Shown here piece by piece: positions 1-9,866 of a stretch of 64,000 nucleotides of DNA. The notes under the pieces are model-generated. The model was not told the DNA's origin and did no database searches. It was given only the letters and a program-made list of their open reading frames with translations. The stretch is from Drosophila persimilis (Eukaryota > Arthropoda > Insecta > Diptera > Drosophilidae), in NCBI RefSeq assembly GCF_003286085.1, contig NW_020825294.1, positions 3,968,001 through 4,032,000 on the forward strand, read 5' to 3'. How positions within the stretch are numbered: position 1 is the stretch's first letter; each line of letters starts with the position of its first letter. A program made the position numbers and the translations under genes.

Positions 1-2
1 AT

Positions 3-434
3 GCGTACAGTCCCAAAAAGAACTACCCTATGGGGGCGCGTTTACCGCTTAAAAATCCGTTGAATTATTACTTGAACATTTCCAAATTCAGTGCGAATCC
101 AGAGTTTGTCAAATGGATGACCAACAGCACCATCGAGAGCCACTCTCACATACACGTTTATAAGATACCCTTGAGATCGAAAAGTGTGTTGGCTGTGCGC
201 ATCGGTCATGTCACAGAGGAAATACTTATTTTCATGAGTTTGAACCAAAAACCAAAAATGCACGATATCAGGGAAAAAGCTTGCCACATAACGCCAAACA
301 TGAAAGGTAAACGCATTTGGATGACGAACAACTGCCCTGGCACTTCCATTGCCTATGTGGGTGTACTCAGTAGAGAGCATAAGCTCGAAGATGATCAAAA
401 TGATAATAGACATCGCAAGCCGAGTAAAGTAAAA
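3..434 (+). CDS. Polycystin-1-like protein, upstream exon (5' end outside the window)
   Basis: The frame is open from the first bases of the window, so the exon is incomplete at its 5' end and the ATG at 30 need not be the start. It encodes about 144 residues with a juxtamembrane extracellular character, including the segment KACHITPNMKGKRIWMTNNC with two cysteines, followed by a basic, charged tail. I assign it to the same gene as the exon at 2679-3806 for two reasons. A GTAAGA donor at 435 leaves phase 0, and the downstream exon begins in phase 0 after a strong acceptor. The content also fits the part of polycystin-1-like proteins that precedes the GPS. A second possible donor, GTAAAA at 429, is also phase 0. 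Beyond 434 the frame runs into intron and transposon sequence. Confidence 0.7.
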
Positions 435-513
435 GTAAGAAAAGCTCGAAAAACCGAGGTTTTATATTACATGCGATTTCATTCTTATATTTTTACATTT
501 TTAAAATATTATT

Positions 514-1350
514 GTACCCGATACTCTAAATGAGTTTGGGTAAAAATGGATGTGTGTAACGTCCAGAAGGAATCATTTCCGACCCCATAATGTGTATATA
601 TTCTTGATCAGCATCAATAGCTGAGTCGATTGAGTCATGTCTGTCTGTCCGTCTTTCCGTCTGTCCGACCCTATGAGCGGCTAGTGCAACGACATTTTAT
701 ATCCGGACTTTTGTGATATGTCACTGTTACAAGTATATTTCAAAACTTCGCCTCGCCCACTTCCGCCCCCACAAAAGGCGAAGATCTGTGGCATTCAGAA
801 TTTCAAAGACACGAAAAAGCAAAAAAAAAAACGCAGAATCGTGAAGGATACCCATATCTTCTAGACTGCAAAATCTGAACCAGATCGTATAATTATTATA
901 GCCAGAATTAAGAAAACAATTTCATTCATTCTCACACAAAATGTTGTGTTCCTAGATCTCGGAGACTATAAAGCCTAGAGCAACCAAATTTGGTATCCAC
1001 ACTCCTGTGATATCGGACCTTGAGAAGTTTGTTTCAAAACTTCGTCACACCTCCTTCCGCGCCCGCAAAGGTCGAAAATCTGGGGCATCCACATATCTCA
1101 GAGACTATTAAAGCTAGAGTAACCAAGTTTGGTATCCATACTCCTGTTGGATCTGACTATAAAACGTGTATTTCAAAATTTCGCCCTACCCCCTTCCATT
1201 CCCACAAAAAACGGAAATCTGTGGCATCCACAATATGAAAGATACGAGAACTAAAAACGGTTTGCCGGAGGAGAGCCATACTGACTAAGTATCTGGTATA
1301 AATGTAGAGTTGCGGTCGCCGCTGAAACTCACTACGTTCCCCCTCGTTTT
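514..1350 (+). mobile_element. DINE-1-type (INE-1/SGM/ISY-like) non-autonomous Helentron, copy 1
   Basis: It begins with TACCCGATACTC, followed by the conserved block that reads (with small changes) GTAACGTCCAGAAGGAATC, then TTCTTGATCAGCATCAATAG, then a GTCT/GTCC microsatellite at about 640-668. These are the hallmarks of the DINE-1/INE-1 5' half. The 3' half repeats a module ending in accaa(a/g)tttggtatccacactcctg two to three times. Near the 3' end are GCCATACTGACTAAGTATC, an inverted copy of the 5' terminus, and an imperfect GAGTTGC.../...AAACTC hairpin at 1307-1330. The copy shares its order and polarity with the one at 16182-17307 but is shorter and has diverged. It encodes nothing. DINE-1 elements are mobilised in trans by autonomous Helentrons. 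Confidence 0.85.
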
Positions 1351-1853
1351 TATTTTATAAACTTTATTTGGTTTCTTTTCATTTAGAAGTGCTCTTATTC
1401 TTTTATTCTATTTATATTAATATTTTTTTATTTCAATTTTGTATTTTGGTTGATATTTTTGAAAATTATTTATCCGATAGTGTTTTAAAAACTGTTTTTA
1501 GTATTTTTTTAATTTTTATATTCACTGATTATTATTATAATTTTAATTATTATTAAATTGATTATTATAATTATAAGCTTATATTTTTTTTAAAGAAAGA
1601 TTATTTCGGAGATATTGGTTTTTAATTTAATAATTATTCCGATTATATAAAAACGGCGCACAAATAAAATTTCGATATGCTCCTCAATGCATGATATCCA
1701 AAAACGATAGCTTGGTGCCCTTTACATGCCTGCATTTCCGATCCTATCGCTTCGCTCGGCATACATACATAGATAAGCATACATACTCGAAAAGCGAGCT
1801 TCGAGAGAACGCTGAGGAGGGCATGGCTTAAACAAACATAGGAGTACGTATAA

Positions 1854-1893
1854 CCAAAGACTATACAATTGTATTGTATTGTATAGTCTTTGG
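1854..1893. repeat. Perfect 16-bp inverted repeat with 8-nt loop
   Basis: The left arm CCAAAGACTATACAAT (1854-1869) is the exact reverse complement of the right arm ATTGTATAGTCTTTGG (1878-1893), with loop TGTATTGT. The stem can extend by about four TATA base pairs past a one-base bulge. It lies between the two DINE-1 copies in the intron. It could be the terminal hairpin of a transposon remnant or a chance cruciform; no larger element is recognisable around it. Confidence 0.85.
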
Positions 1894-2194
1894 TATAACA
1901 AAGCAATTTGTAGCAACTAAAATATGCGGCTGAAGGCTAAACACGCTTCGAAACAAAACCGAGTTTATCTGATATATCTATGAATTATGATTCTTTTTTA
2001 ATGGTGTGGGTTTTCTTTTAAATTTGAAAGACCTGGTATTTAAAAAATTTTTCTTTCAGAGTTTGTGATTTTTTCAGATAACTTTAGTATTTTACATCCG
2101 GTTGTAGGGAACTTTGCTATTCTGAAAAGCAGATAAATCGGAACCAAATCTTGAATATATTAAGCTTTCCAATTCCAAATATAAAATTTTGTTT

Positions 2195-2510
2195 ATATCC
2201 GTCCGTCTTGTTTGACGCCTCTCAGAGACTATTAGAGCTAGAGCAACGAAATTTTTTATTCAGACTCCTAAGATATAACACTTAAAAAAAAATAGTAGTT
2301 TTCAAAGTTCTGCTACTCCCCTTTACACACCCCTCTAAAGGATGAAAATCTCTCGCATGAAACAAATGAAATTACAGTGGCTTCGATAGCGTAACCACGC
2401 GCTTACTCATTTTCTGTCTCTCTCTATCACACACTCTTCGTAGTGCAGTGTGTGCGGCCTATGCCGGAGAAGAGCCATACTGACTGAGTACTCGATGCAG
2501 CAGTCGATTC
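2195..2510 (+). mobile_element. DINE-1-type Helentron, truncated and diverged copy
   Basis: This shares the 3'-half module with the other copies: a short GTCCGTCTTG remnant of the microsatellite, then CTCAGAGACTATTAGAGCTAG, a diverged 'caaagttctgctactcccc' block, and the 3' segment GCCGGAGAAGAGCCATACTGA followed by CTGAGTAC. The 5' terminus and most of the conserved first block are missing. The orientation is the same as copy 1. Its divergence suggests an older insertion than the copy at 16.2 kb. Confidence 0.7.
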
Positions 2511-2678
2511 AATGGGTTCCTTCCATGTTCTTTGATATATAGACATTAATTAGACGTTGTTTAATGTGTCGTTTGTATGCTGTAGTTCGTATATTTTTTA
2601 CAATATGCCTTTACAAGGAATATATACTAACGATAACTAATCTAGATGTATATTTTCTTCCACATTCACATTCTGCAG

Positions 2679-3806
2679 AACTTAATTGAAAATGGACTCA
2701 ATTACTCGATTCTCCTTGAGTCATATCTGTGTACATTTTGGTTGAATCGATCGTTGAACCCCGGTTGGAGTACAGAATATTGCAAAACAAAATTGGAAAA
2801 CAGGGATGACATTTTTGTCGGATGCACCTGCACCATCTTGGGATCGCTAGCCGCTCGCATATTTCCCGTAGCCGCCGAACGAATCATTACGGTGTTCGTC
2901 TTTCCCATACTGGAGACAAATTGGTATATGTTTGCCTTGTTTGCGATGTTACTCCTACTGCTTTTGGTGGTACTATTAACGTATATCGGTCGGATGGTCG
3001 CCCATCAGCATCGGCGTGTCCAGCAGTGCAGAAAAAAGCATGTGCGGTTTAGGGAGGACATGAAGTTCGATTCGGAAAAGGCAATTCTTGTACTGATAAA
3101 AACTGGCGGTCATGAGTTTGCTGGAACCACTTCCAACATCAAATTGTACTTCAAATCTAACAAGTCCAGTCAGTCCTCGTACATCGTATCACAGGATCCA
3201 GCACGACCGCGTCTCCTACGGAATAGCATCAATAAAATAAATCTGCCTGCCGGTAGCGTTCAAATACCCACCCGCCTGGCCTTTGGCATCGATCGGAATG
3301 GACGGTATCCGAGATGGTATTGCCGGTCGGTGAGTGTTGTCGATTTGGAGAATGATATGGAGCAACTGTTTATAGTCGAGAGATGGATCGAGGAGGGGCA
3401 CACGCCCTTCATTCATTCCCCCTACTTCACAAACTCGAAAAATGCAAGGCCCGTGCAGTCCTGGACGCGACGTTTCCGGAACAGTTTCGAACAGCGTTTC
3501 ATCAATTGGTTTTTGATCAGCCCCATGACGGGGCCCTGGCTAAGCCGCAATACGCTCTATACGATGACACGCTTTGAACGCTCCTGCGTTTGGATTTGTA
3601 ATGTCAGTCTAACGATTCTCTTGGTCAGCCTTTACTTTGGACCCTCTCCGTATGAGCCGATCACCGAGGAGTCCTTCAAAGATGATAAGACTGGTCTAAA
3701 AATGAAGGAAGTTCTCATTCTAGGGGTATACTCTGTTGTTATTGGAATTAGTGTGCTTTTGTTCTTTGAATTTGCGATCATGCGTTGTCTCTGGCGTCGG
3801 CATTGA
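2679..3806 (+). CDS. Polycystin-1-like (GPS-PLAT) membrane protein, terminal exon
   Basis: This exon encodes 375 residues after a TTCTGCAG acceptor in phase 0. In order it has a degenerate GPS-like segment (GWSTEYC ... GCTCTILGSLA, exon residues about 29-60), a membrane segment (about 82-105), a basic cytoplasmic linker, and a PLAT/LH2 domain (about 135-240, genomic 3081-3395: AILVLIKTGGHEFAGTTSN to RWIEEG). Then come two more membrane segments (about 303-321 and 344-368) and the stop after CLWRRH. This order is that of polycystin-1 family proteins, which act in the plasma or ciliary membrane. Full-length polycystin-1 has eleven membrane segments; this one stops after the third and lacks the channel-like region. 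In the GPS the usual Cys-x-Cys-x-His-Leu-Thr/Ser reads C-T-C-T-I-L-G, so the cleavage residues are replaced. I see no convincing donor before the stop, so the truncation seems real. I cannot give a gene name. Confidence 0.82.
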   Translation, partial: NLIENGLNYSILLESYLCTFWLNRSLNPGWSTEYCKTKLENRDDIFVGCTCTILGSLAARIFPVAAERIITVFVFPILETNWYMFALFAMLLLLLLVVLLTYIGRMVAHQHRRVQQCRKKHVRFREDMKFDSEKAILVLIKTGGHEFAGTTSNIKLYFKSNKSSQSSYIVSQDPARPRLLRNSINKINLPAGSVQIPTRLAFGIDRNGRYPRWYCRSVSVVDLENDMEQLFIVERWIEEGHTPFIHSPYFTNSKNARPVQSWTRRFRNSFEQRFINWFLISPMTGPWLSRNTLYTMTRFERSCVWICNVSLTILLVSLYFGPSPYEPITEESFKDDKTGLKMKEVLILGVYSVVIGISVLLFFEFAIMRCLWRRH

Positions 3807-5098
3807 AATGGAAAATGCTAAAGAAAATGGGAATGAAAATGAAAATGCCACCTGTTTTGGGTATTACTCTGTTCCCGGTATACGGCTAATGGATTTTTCC
3901 ATGGCTAATTACCATTACTTTAGCTAGCAGCCGGACAGTGCCGGAACAGCCAAACACATTGAAAAAAATGCAAGAAAAATTACATTTAAAATTATTTCTC
4001 CCTTTTTTGTGACATAAAATCCAAAAAAAAAAAAAAAACTATGCTTATGGTATTTTAATTATAATTTTTTTGTTTTAGGTCCTCTTGGCTTAGGTGTGGT
4101 ATGCAAATGGAATTTCATAGTCACACCATTAACACCTTTTTTTTGCGCACTCCTTTCGCTTCTACTTGTGGTCCTCTGTTTCATTTTGTATGTGTCCTTT
4201 TTCTTCAGCGCATATTTTATGTGACGCTAAAAATAAAAATGAATTTAATTAAATGCCTTACCAAATGCGCGCGAAAAACGGTTTTCAACGTGTGATATTT
4301 TATGCCAGAAGTCGGGGGCCATTTTTTTCATTCTTTACAGCTGTTTTGTTCGCTACGTTTCTTATTGTCGCGTTGGGCACAGGAAGAGGACAGCACCGAA
4401 AAATGCATTTTCATAACGTTTCTGCGACGACATTATAAATGGGCCACCAAAAAAGGTTGGCAGTTTGGGGTTGAAGGTGTTATGGGGGTCTTTCCAGGTG
4501 TCATATTGTCATAAGACAGTACGGTATAAATATTTAACCGGTAGTTGAGATCTTTTCCTGTTCTGGTCTGATCATAGATGAATTTTGATTTGTTTCATAG
4601 CACTCTGAATCTTCCCAGTATAATCTGAAAGCTGCAGAAACCTTATTTCCTCTTGTAAGTGAAAATTGCTCGAAAATTCTGTCGTTACTTGCATTTCAAT
4701 GCATTTCCATCATCCACTCCAATATGCAGCAGCCTTGAGGCAACAAACCACGACGATGACATACCAGAGTCGCCTTCTCCCTCCCCCCAAACAACGGCTC
4801 AATCTGTAACCAGTTCCGATTTTTGCTTACTTTGTAGTTAGGCATAGATTTGCAAGTTTTTCTCTCTCCTTTTTTGGCTATTGTGTCGGTGCAACGGAAA
4901 TTGTACTCGAGGGCAGGACCATCACACATCCCCTTAAACTCTATAGAGGACCAAGGAGAGACGAAGCAGAATTTGTCATATTGCAGTTGTTTGGGCAACG
5001 TATTCTCGTTTTTATACAGGGTATTTGTGGAGCTTAGAGGTGTATTTGATGTGTGGATAAGTTTGTAACCTTGCACTATTTCCCTTGAAATGATCCTA
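3807..5098. other. 3' flank of the polycystin-1-like gene; no gene seen
   Basis: This holds AT-rich sequence with an A14 run near 4023-4038 and probably the 3' UTR. The longest frame (minus strand 4696-5076, 126 codons) has no recognisable domain, no signal peptide and no gene-like flanks, so I treat it as chance. Confidence 0.5.
4232..4237 (+). terminator. Possible poly(A) signal AATAAA for the polycystin-1-like gene
   Basis: This is a canonical AATAAA on the coding strand, 426 nt past the stop at 3806. It is the first canonical hexamer I noticed downstream. The distance is ordinary for a fly 3' UTR, but the region is AT-rich, so chance is possible. Confidence 0.3.
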
Positions 5099-5256
5099 AA
5101 AGCAGTGCATCATGCTGAAGCCGCAATGTTTGGTTCAAGCAGTGAACTGCAGTGGAAGGAGTGCATCTGTTAAACCTTCGTCAGTAAGACCTGAAGGCTT
5201 GGTCCGTTTTTAAAGCAGTGCATCTTCTAAACCTGAAGGTTTGGTTCAAGCATTCT
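5099..5256 (+). repeat. Degenerate tandem duplication, about three copies
   Basis: The words AAGCAGTGCATC and (T/C)TTGGTTCAAGC recur. One copy starts at about 5099, an altered one at about 5157 (GGAGTGCATCTG ... CCTGAAGGCTTGGTCC), and one at about 5212. The units are about 45-60 bp and imperfect. No coding potential is visible. Confidence 0.6.
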
Positions 5257-8200
5257 TCCGCCACAAACAACAAGATATTCTAATGCAAATTTTCTTATCC
5301 AGATCTTTTTTTTTTTTAGCAGGTATCTAAGAGTACGAATATTTTGGATACAATTTCTGTTGATTTTTTCTGTTGCTTGTTTATGCGTTTTTCTTACCCC
5401 CAGCCGACAAAATTGTACCCGACAGTTTTTGGTGTACACAGTCGCCACGGGGCCTTTTTGGGGGCGGCAGAGAAGAACGCCCACATTTTGGCCACTGTTT
5501 GCATACGTGCCCGATGTGAAATTGCCGGGGCGCACTCCTCAAATCATTGGCTGTTCCGGTTGGGCCCATGCCCCATGCCCCATGCCTCATGCCACTTTCT
5601 ACAGCTCACAATCCGTACTCGTGTTTGGCAATTTTTGTGCTTGGCGGCAGTGGCAGTGGCAGCAGCAGCAGCAGCAGTGCAACATGTAAGTGACACAATC
5701 GAAATGGAAAACGACATGGAACATGGCAACAATAACGATGGGGGGGTGCAACACAGCAACAACAAATAGCTTGCAACTTGTCTGCGGGTTTGTGTGTGTG
5801 TCGCAAGGATGAGGATGTGGCGCACCCACCTGTGCGGAAATTGAAGTGTGAAATCTGTGAGTGGATTAGTTATCCTGAGAATTGTTGCTGTTTGACAAAT
5901 TTTCTCCACTGATTTGTGTGATCCTTCCACTCTTCCCGTCGGATTATGCCACAAACGTAGACCGAGAGTAGCAAGCGAAAAAGATGTGCACACGAAAAGT
6001 GGAATGGGAGAGAAAATAATGCATGAAAACTTCTGGTTTCAAGGAGGCACACTCTCTGGAGGATGCTGGGGGAGGAGCTGGAGCTGTAAATACGAGCGTA
6101 CACCACAGTCTGGTACTCCCTTTCATGCCACATTCCCCTGTCTCTGTGGGTTGTTTGCCTTGCAGCGACTCGCGACGCGACGCGACGCGACATTGCGGTG
6201 GCAGTGGCACATAGGCAAATGCAAGACCAAACCACCTGGTAAATGTTTCAGATTGAGTGACTGTCGGATGAGCTCTACAGAGAAGGAATTTGCCAGTGCA
6301 TTTTGTCACTTTATTTCAAAAGACATTTAGCAGATGGCTAATGAAAAAAAATGTAGTGACAATTTAAAGATTAAAGCCTTTATTACATAGAAATTTGTTC
6401 GATCCTTTTTTTCAATATTTTTTAAAGTGTGTATTCAACGTTTACCTAGATAGTAGAACCCATATGCTATGTTCTACACTCGACTCTAAGCTGGACTGCT
6501 CATGTGGAACGTCGTTGTAGTCGGTCTGTGGTATTCCCACAGTTTTCTGGGGCTTCCGTTTTCCCTTTGGGCACCGCTACGGCGCATTGCACATTGCGCC
6601 GTTTGCTGCACTCGGAGTTTCGTATGAAATTTGCAAGAATTTTGTTGTGTGTCCCACTCTGTAGGCGCCTGTCTCGCCCACTTTAACCGACTCTCGCTCG
6701 TCTGTTTCTTTGGCAAAAATATTTATTTACAGCATTTCATTTTGTTTAACAAATTGCCATTCAACGGTCGAGAACTTTAAGGCAAACATTTGGCCACGAA
6801 ATTGTAGCCCAAGATGAAAGCAAAACCAAGCAATCAAGATGTCTGTCTGCATTACACGGGGCGTATGCGTAATTTCGGCTGCAGTAAAAATCTTCAGCTG
6901 CAGATGTTTCGAAGCACGAAATTAATTACAGAAAAATACGCACACAGAAGGAGGGGAAAAGACCAACAAGAAAAGCAGCGTTGGAATAATAATAATAAGT
7001 AACAAAAATAAACTTTACACGAAGAAAAGCGAAACTGAAGCTGCGACGGAGACGGAGACGTCGACGGCGACGGAGAGAAAAAGACAGGCAGCAGAAACAG
7101 AGCAGAAGAAGCAGGAAAACGCAGAGGGCCATAAACAAGCATATGCTAAGGCAAAAGGCATATAAAAATAAATCCAAAGAAAAAGGAAGAAACTTTTTTG
7201 GATATTATCTGACAACGCAGATGCATACACACATACGAGCATATGTCTGGATGTGAGTGTGATATTATCTGTGTGTGTGTGTGTGTGTAGATTTATGTAT
7301 CTTATAAGTCCCGTCATCACCGGTTTTCTGCTTAACTTTTTGGCACGGGACTCCCCGTCCTATGTATATGATTTCTGGCAGCTTGTCCTTCAAATCATTT
7401 CGATACCAGAATGGCACAAGACTTTATTCCTGAGGGGTATGCTGAAATGCTAAAAGTTTGATCTTGCAACCGGATAGAGTGCTCTTTCCTACTCGTTGCT
7501 TTGATTGCTATTGTTTTGGCTGTGCATCTTGGTCCTGCCTTTCACTCAACCTTTCAGTTGGATCCTCTCTTTGCCGGACCAAAGGCGAAGGCGGAAGGCC
7601 GAGTAAAACATGAAATAAAGGCAGCAGCAATTAGTGTTAAATAAAGAAATCATAAAGTGTAAATAGAATTTTTCAAGCGCAAATGAAATGCAAGCAAGCA
7701 GGTCAGCCCAAGAAGAGAAAAGTCTAGAGAGCCGAGACCCATTATTTATGGCTGTCATTGTTTTATGGCATTTAAAAAGGGGCAAAATCTCTACCCTCTC
7801 ATTTCCTTTCCGGCAGCTGGCAATCATTTTGAAAGGCATTTGGCTAAATAAATTAATTGTTGCACAAAAACATTGTAAACAAATTCCCAGACAAATGGAG
7901 ATTTTCCGTATATATTCTTGGTGTTTGTGTATGGATTGGATTTGTATCCCCATGTAAGTTGAGATGAAAGTGTCAATTAATCAGAATAAATGTCAAGCCA
8001 TGAAAGAAATAACACTTTTGAAGTGACATTCTTAGCAGATTGTTTAAGGTTTATTGTTGTCCTTTATTAGAGTTTTTTAGGGTATTTAAGGCAGAAATCA
8101 CACATAAAACTATTCATAAGTATTAACTAAACTATTAACTACGACTTACTCGCTTCTTCCTTTCAGGATTTGTTCTTCGTTCGGTTTCAGAGCTGTTGTC

Positions 8201-9805
8201 GCTCAACTTCAGAACTGAGGAAATGGAACGATGGAATGAAACGATAAATGTATAGCTTATACATAACAATTATTAAGGTGAGCAAACAATGAAAAAATCT
8301 TTCAATAGCATATATGGTTAATATAATAATACAACTAAAGGCTAGGCAAAATATAAAAATGGATAATAATAGAGTAAAAATTGTCGTACAAATAAATTTA
8401 AATAAAAGTCGATAAACCAAAAGTCGAAATAAAATCGGGGAATCGATAAATATCGTACTATAAACCATAATTAATTCGCCTCACATTTTCCTGCATTTAT
8501 TTTAAAGAATATCCTAAATTTCTATTTCCTTTAAAGTTCCTTTCCCCAAGAGTTCATGTCTTTATTCCATTAAATTTACTTCAAACCTTAAATAAATCGT
8601 ACAAATCGTAAGACAATGGCCTTATAATAAATATAAACCAAAAAGCATGTCCCCATGCAAAAACCTAAATGAATTTATGACTTCAATTCACCCAAAAAAA
8701 AAAAAAAGCTCAATAAAATATGAACGAACGTTGCTTTCCATTCAGGATTGCATGCATAAAACCATCAGCAAAAGCCACAGAGAACCCAAAAAAAATAAAT
8801 GAAAAAAAAATATGTATATAAATGTACGTATCCCGTATGTAAGGTAAGAGTTTGTCTCTTGGCGTTTACTTTGAAGAGAACGAATGGCGGGAGGGGACAA
8901 TATTCCTAGTGGGAATCACGTAACGAAGTGCATTGTTAAAATATAATAAAATTGCAATTTTGCGTTCATGTTGCAATGTGGCGTCATATCCTTTTTCCTT
9001 TAATTTTTCACGAATTTCGCCATTTCGTAGTTCCGCAAAAACTGAAAACTATCCTCCCCTCCTACTCCTCCCCCCACCAACAGGAACATTTTCTGCGCTT
9101 TTCTATGCACACTCCATAGATTTTAATGCAATTTTCTCCGATGGTGGAAGAATCCAAGGGTTTCTATATATACATATTTATACGAGGTATTCGTAGAGCA
9201 CATTGGGGTATCTTCTTTTTTTGTATGGGTTTGTAACAAAAATGCGTTTTTAATCATATGGAGATGGTGTGATATATAAATTTTTAATTCTCTCGAATAG
9301 TATTAGACTAGGAGAAAATAAGACTTTTTTCTTTTTGTGACAGAATTTTTCATATAACCTTTGTCTACGGATCTTCCACCCATCTACTGAGTCGTATGCA
9401 AATAGCAGTCCTGTTAGAAGAAAATGTTCCATTTAGTGCTGGAAAAAGGTTATAGTAATATTATCTGTTTGAATATCTTTGCATTACAATTATAATGGTT
9501 TCTTTTTTAAATAATTCAAAATGATCTGCTTATTATGAACTTATATAAAGAATAAACGTTAAATACAGGAGACGAAAGAAATAAAATTGATAGATTCAGA
9601 TGATGGTAAGTGCTATTATTTTTAGCGATATTATGGGCAATTATAGTATTGCAAAGGCAGCTATAATTATCGCAAGGAACCCGAAAATGGTTCACGCCGA
9701 GACTAGTTCGAACATCATATAGAATAAGCGAATAATGATATACATACAACTCGATAATATAAACAAATTCTGGGTCGCCGTGGTCGTTCCGATATTTGAC
9801 TCAAA
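5257..9805. other. Intergenic DNA with scattered microsatellites; no gene seen
   Basis: It contains a GGCAGT/CAG run at about 5646-5678, a CGCGA tandem repeat at about 6170-6190, and a (GT)9 run at 7271-7288. There is a T-rich stretch near 5310 and AT-rich sequence from about 8,000 to 9,700. The open frames here (up to about 149 codons) overlap one another on both strands, are driven by simple repeats, and show no domain or splice context. Confidence 0.5.
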
Positions 9806-9866
9806 TCGGCGCGATCGAGTGAGGCGAGTGAGTCTGGGCTTGGTGCACGACCGAAGCGAGTGTGCA
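9806..9866 (+). repeat. Dispersed GC-rich 45-60 bp element, copy 1
   Basis: It reads TCGGCGCGA, ten variable bases, CGAGTGAG, then TCTGGGCTTGGTGCACGA and CCGAAGCGAGTGTG. The same order and spacing recur at 22584-22628 on this strand and at 21184-21246 on the opposite strand. I cannot identify the family. A transposon terminus is the likeliest explanation. Confidence 0.55.

Larger units (their letters stand above)
435..2678 (+). other. Intron of the polycystin-1-like gene, enlarged by transposons
   Basis: The donor is GTAAGA at 435. A branch-point-like CTAAT lies at 2636-2640, followed by a pyrimidine-rich tract and TTCTGCAG ending at 2678. Phase is 0 on both sides. About half of its 2,244 nt is made of two DINE-1 copies (514-1350 and 2195-2510). 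Between them, 1351-1660 is very AT-rich, 1661-1850 is unremarkable, and a perfect hairpin sits at 1854-1893. The short frames at 1020-1238, 1368-1556 and 1643-1906 are transposon or chance frames. Confidence 0.65.

Noticed and set aside
1020..1238. Similar short proteins at 1020-1238 (+) and 16459-16695 (-)
   Set aside because: They resemble each other because both lie in DINE-1 copies of the same family, not because they are genes.
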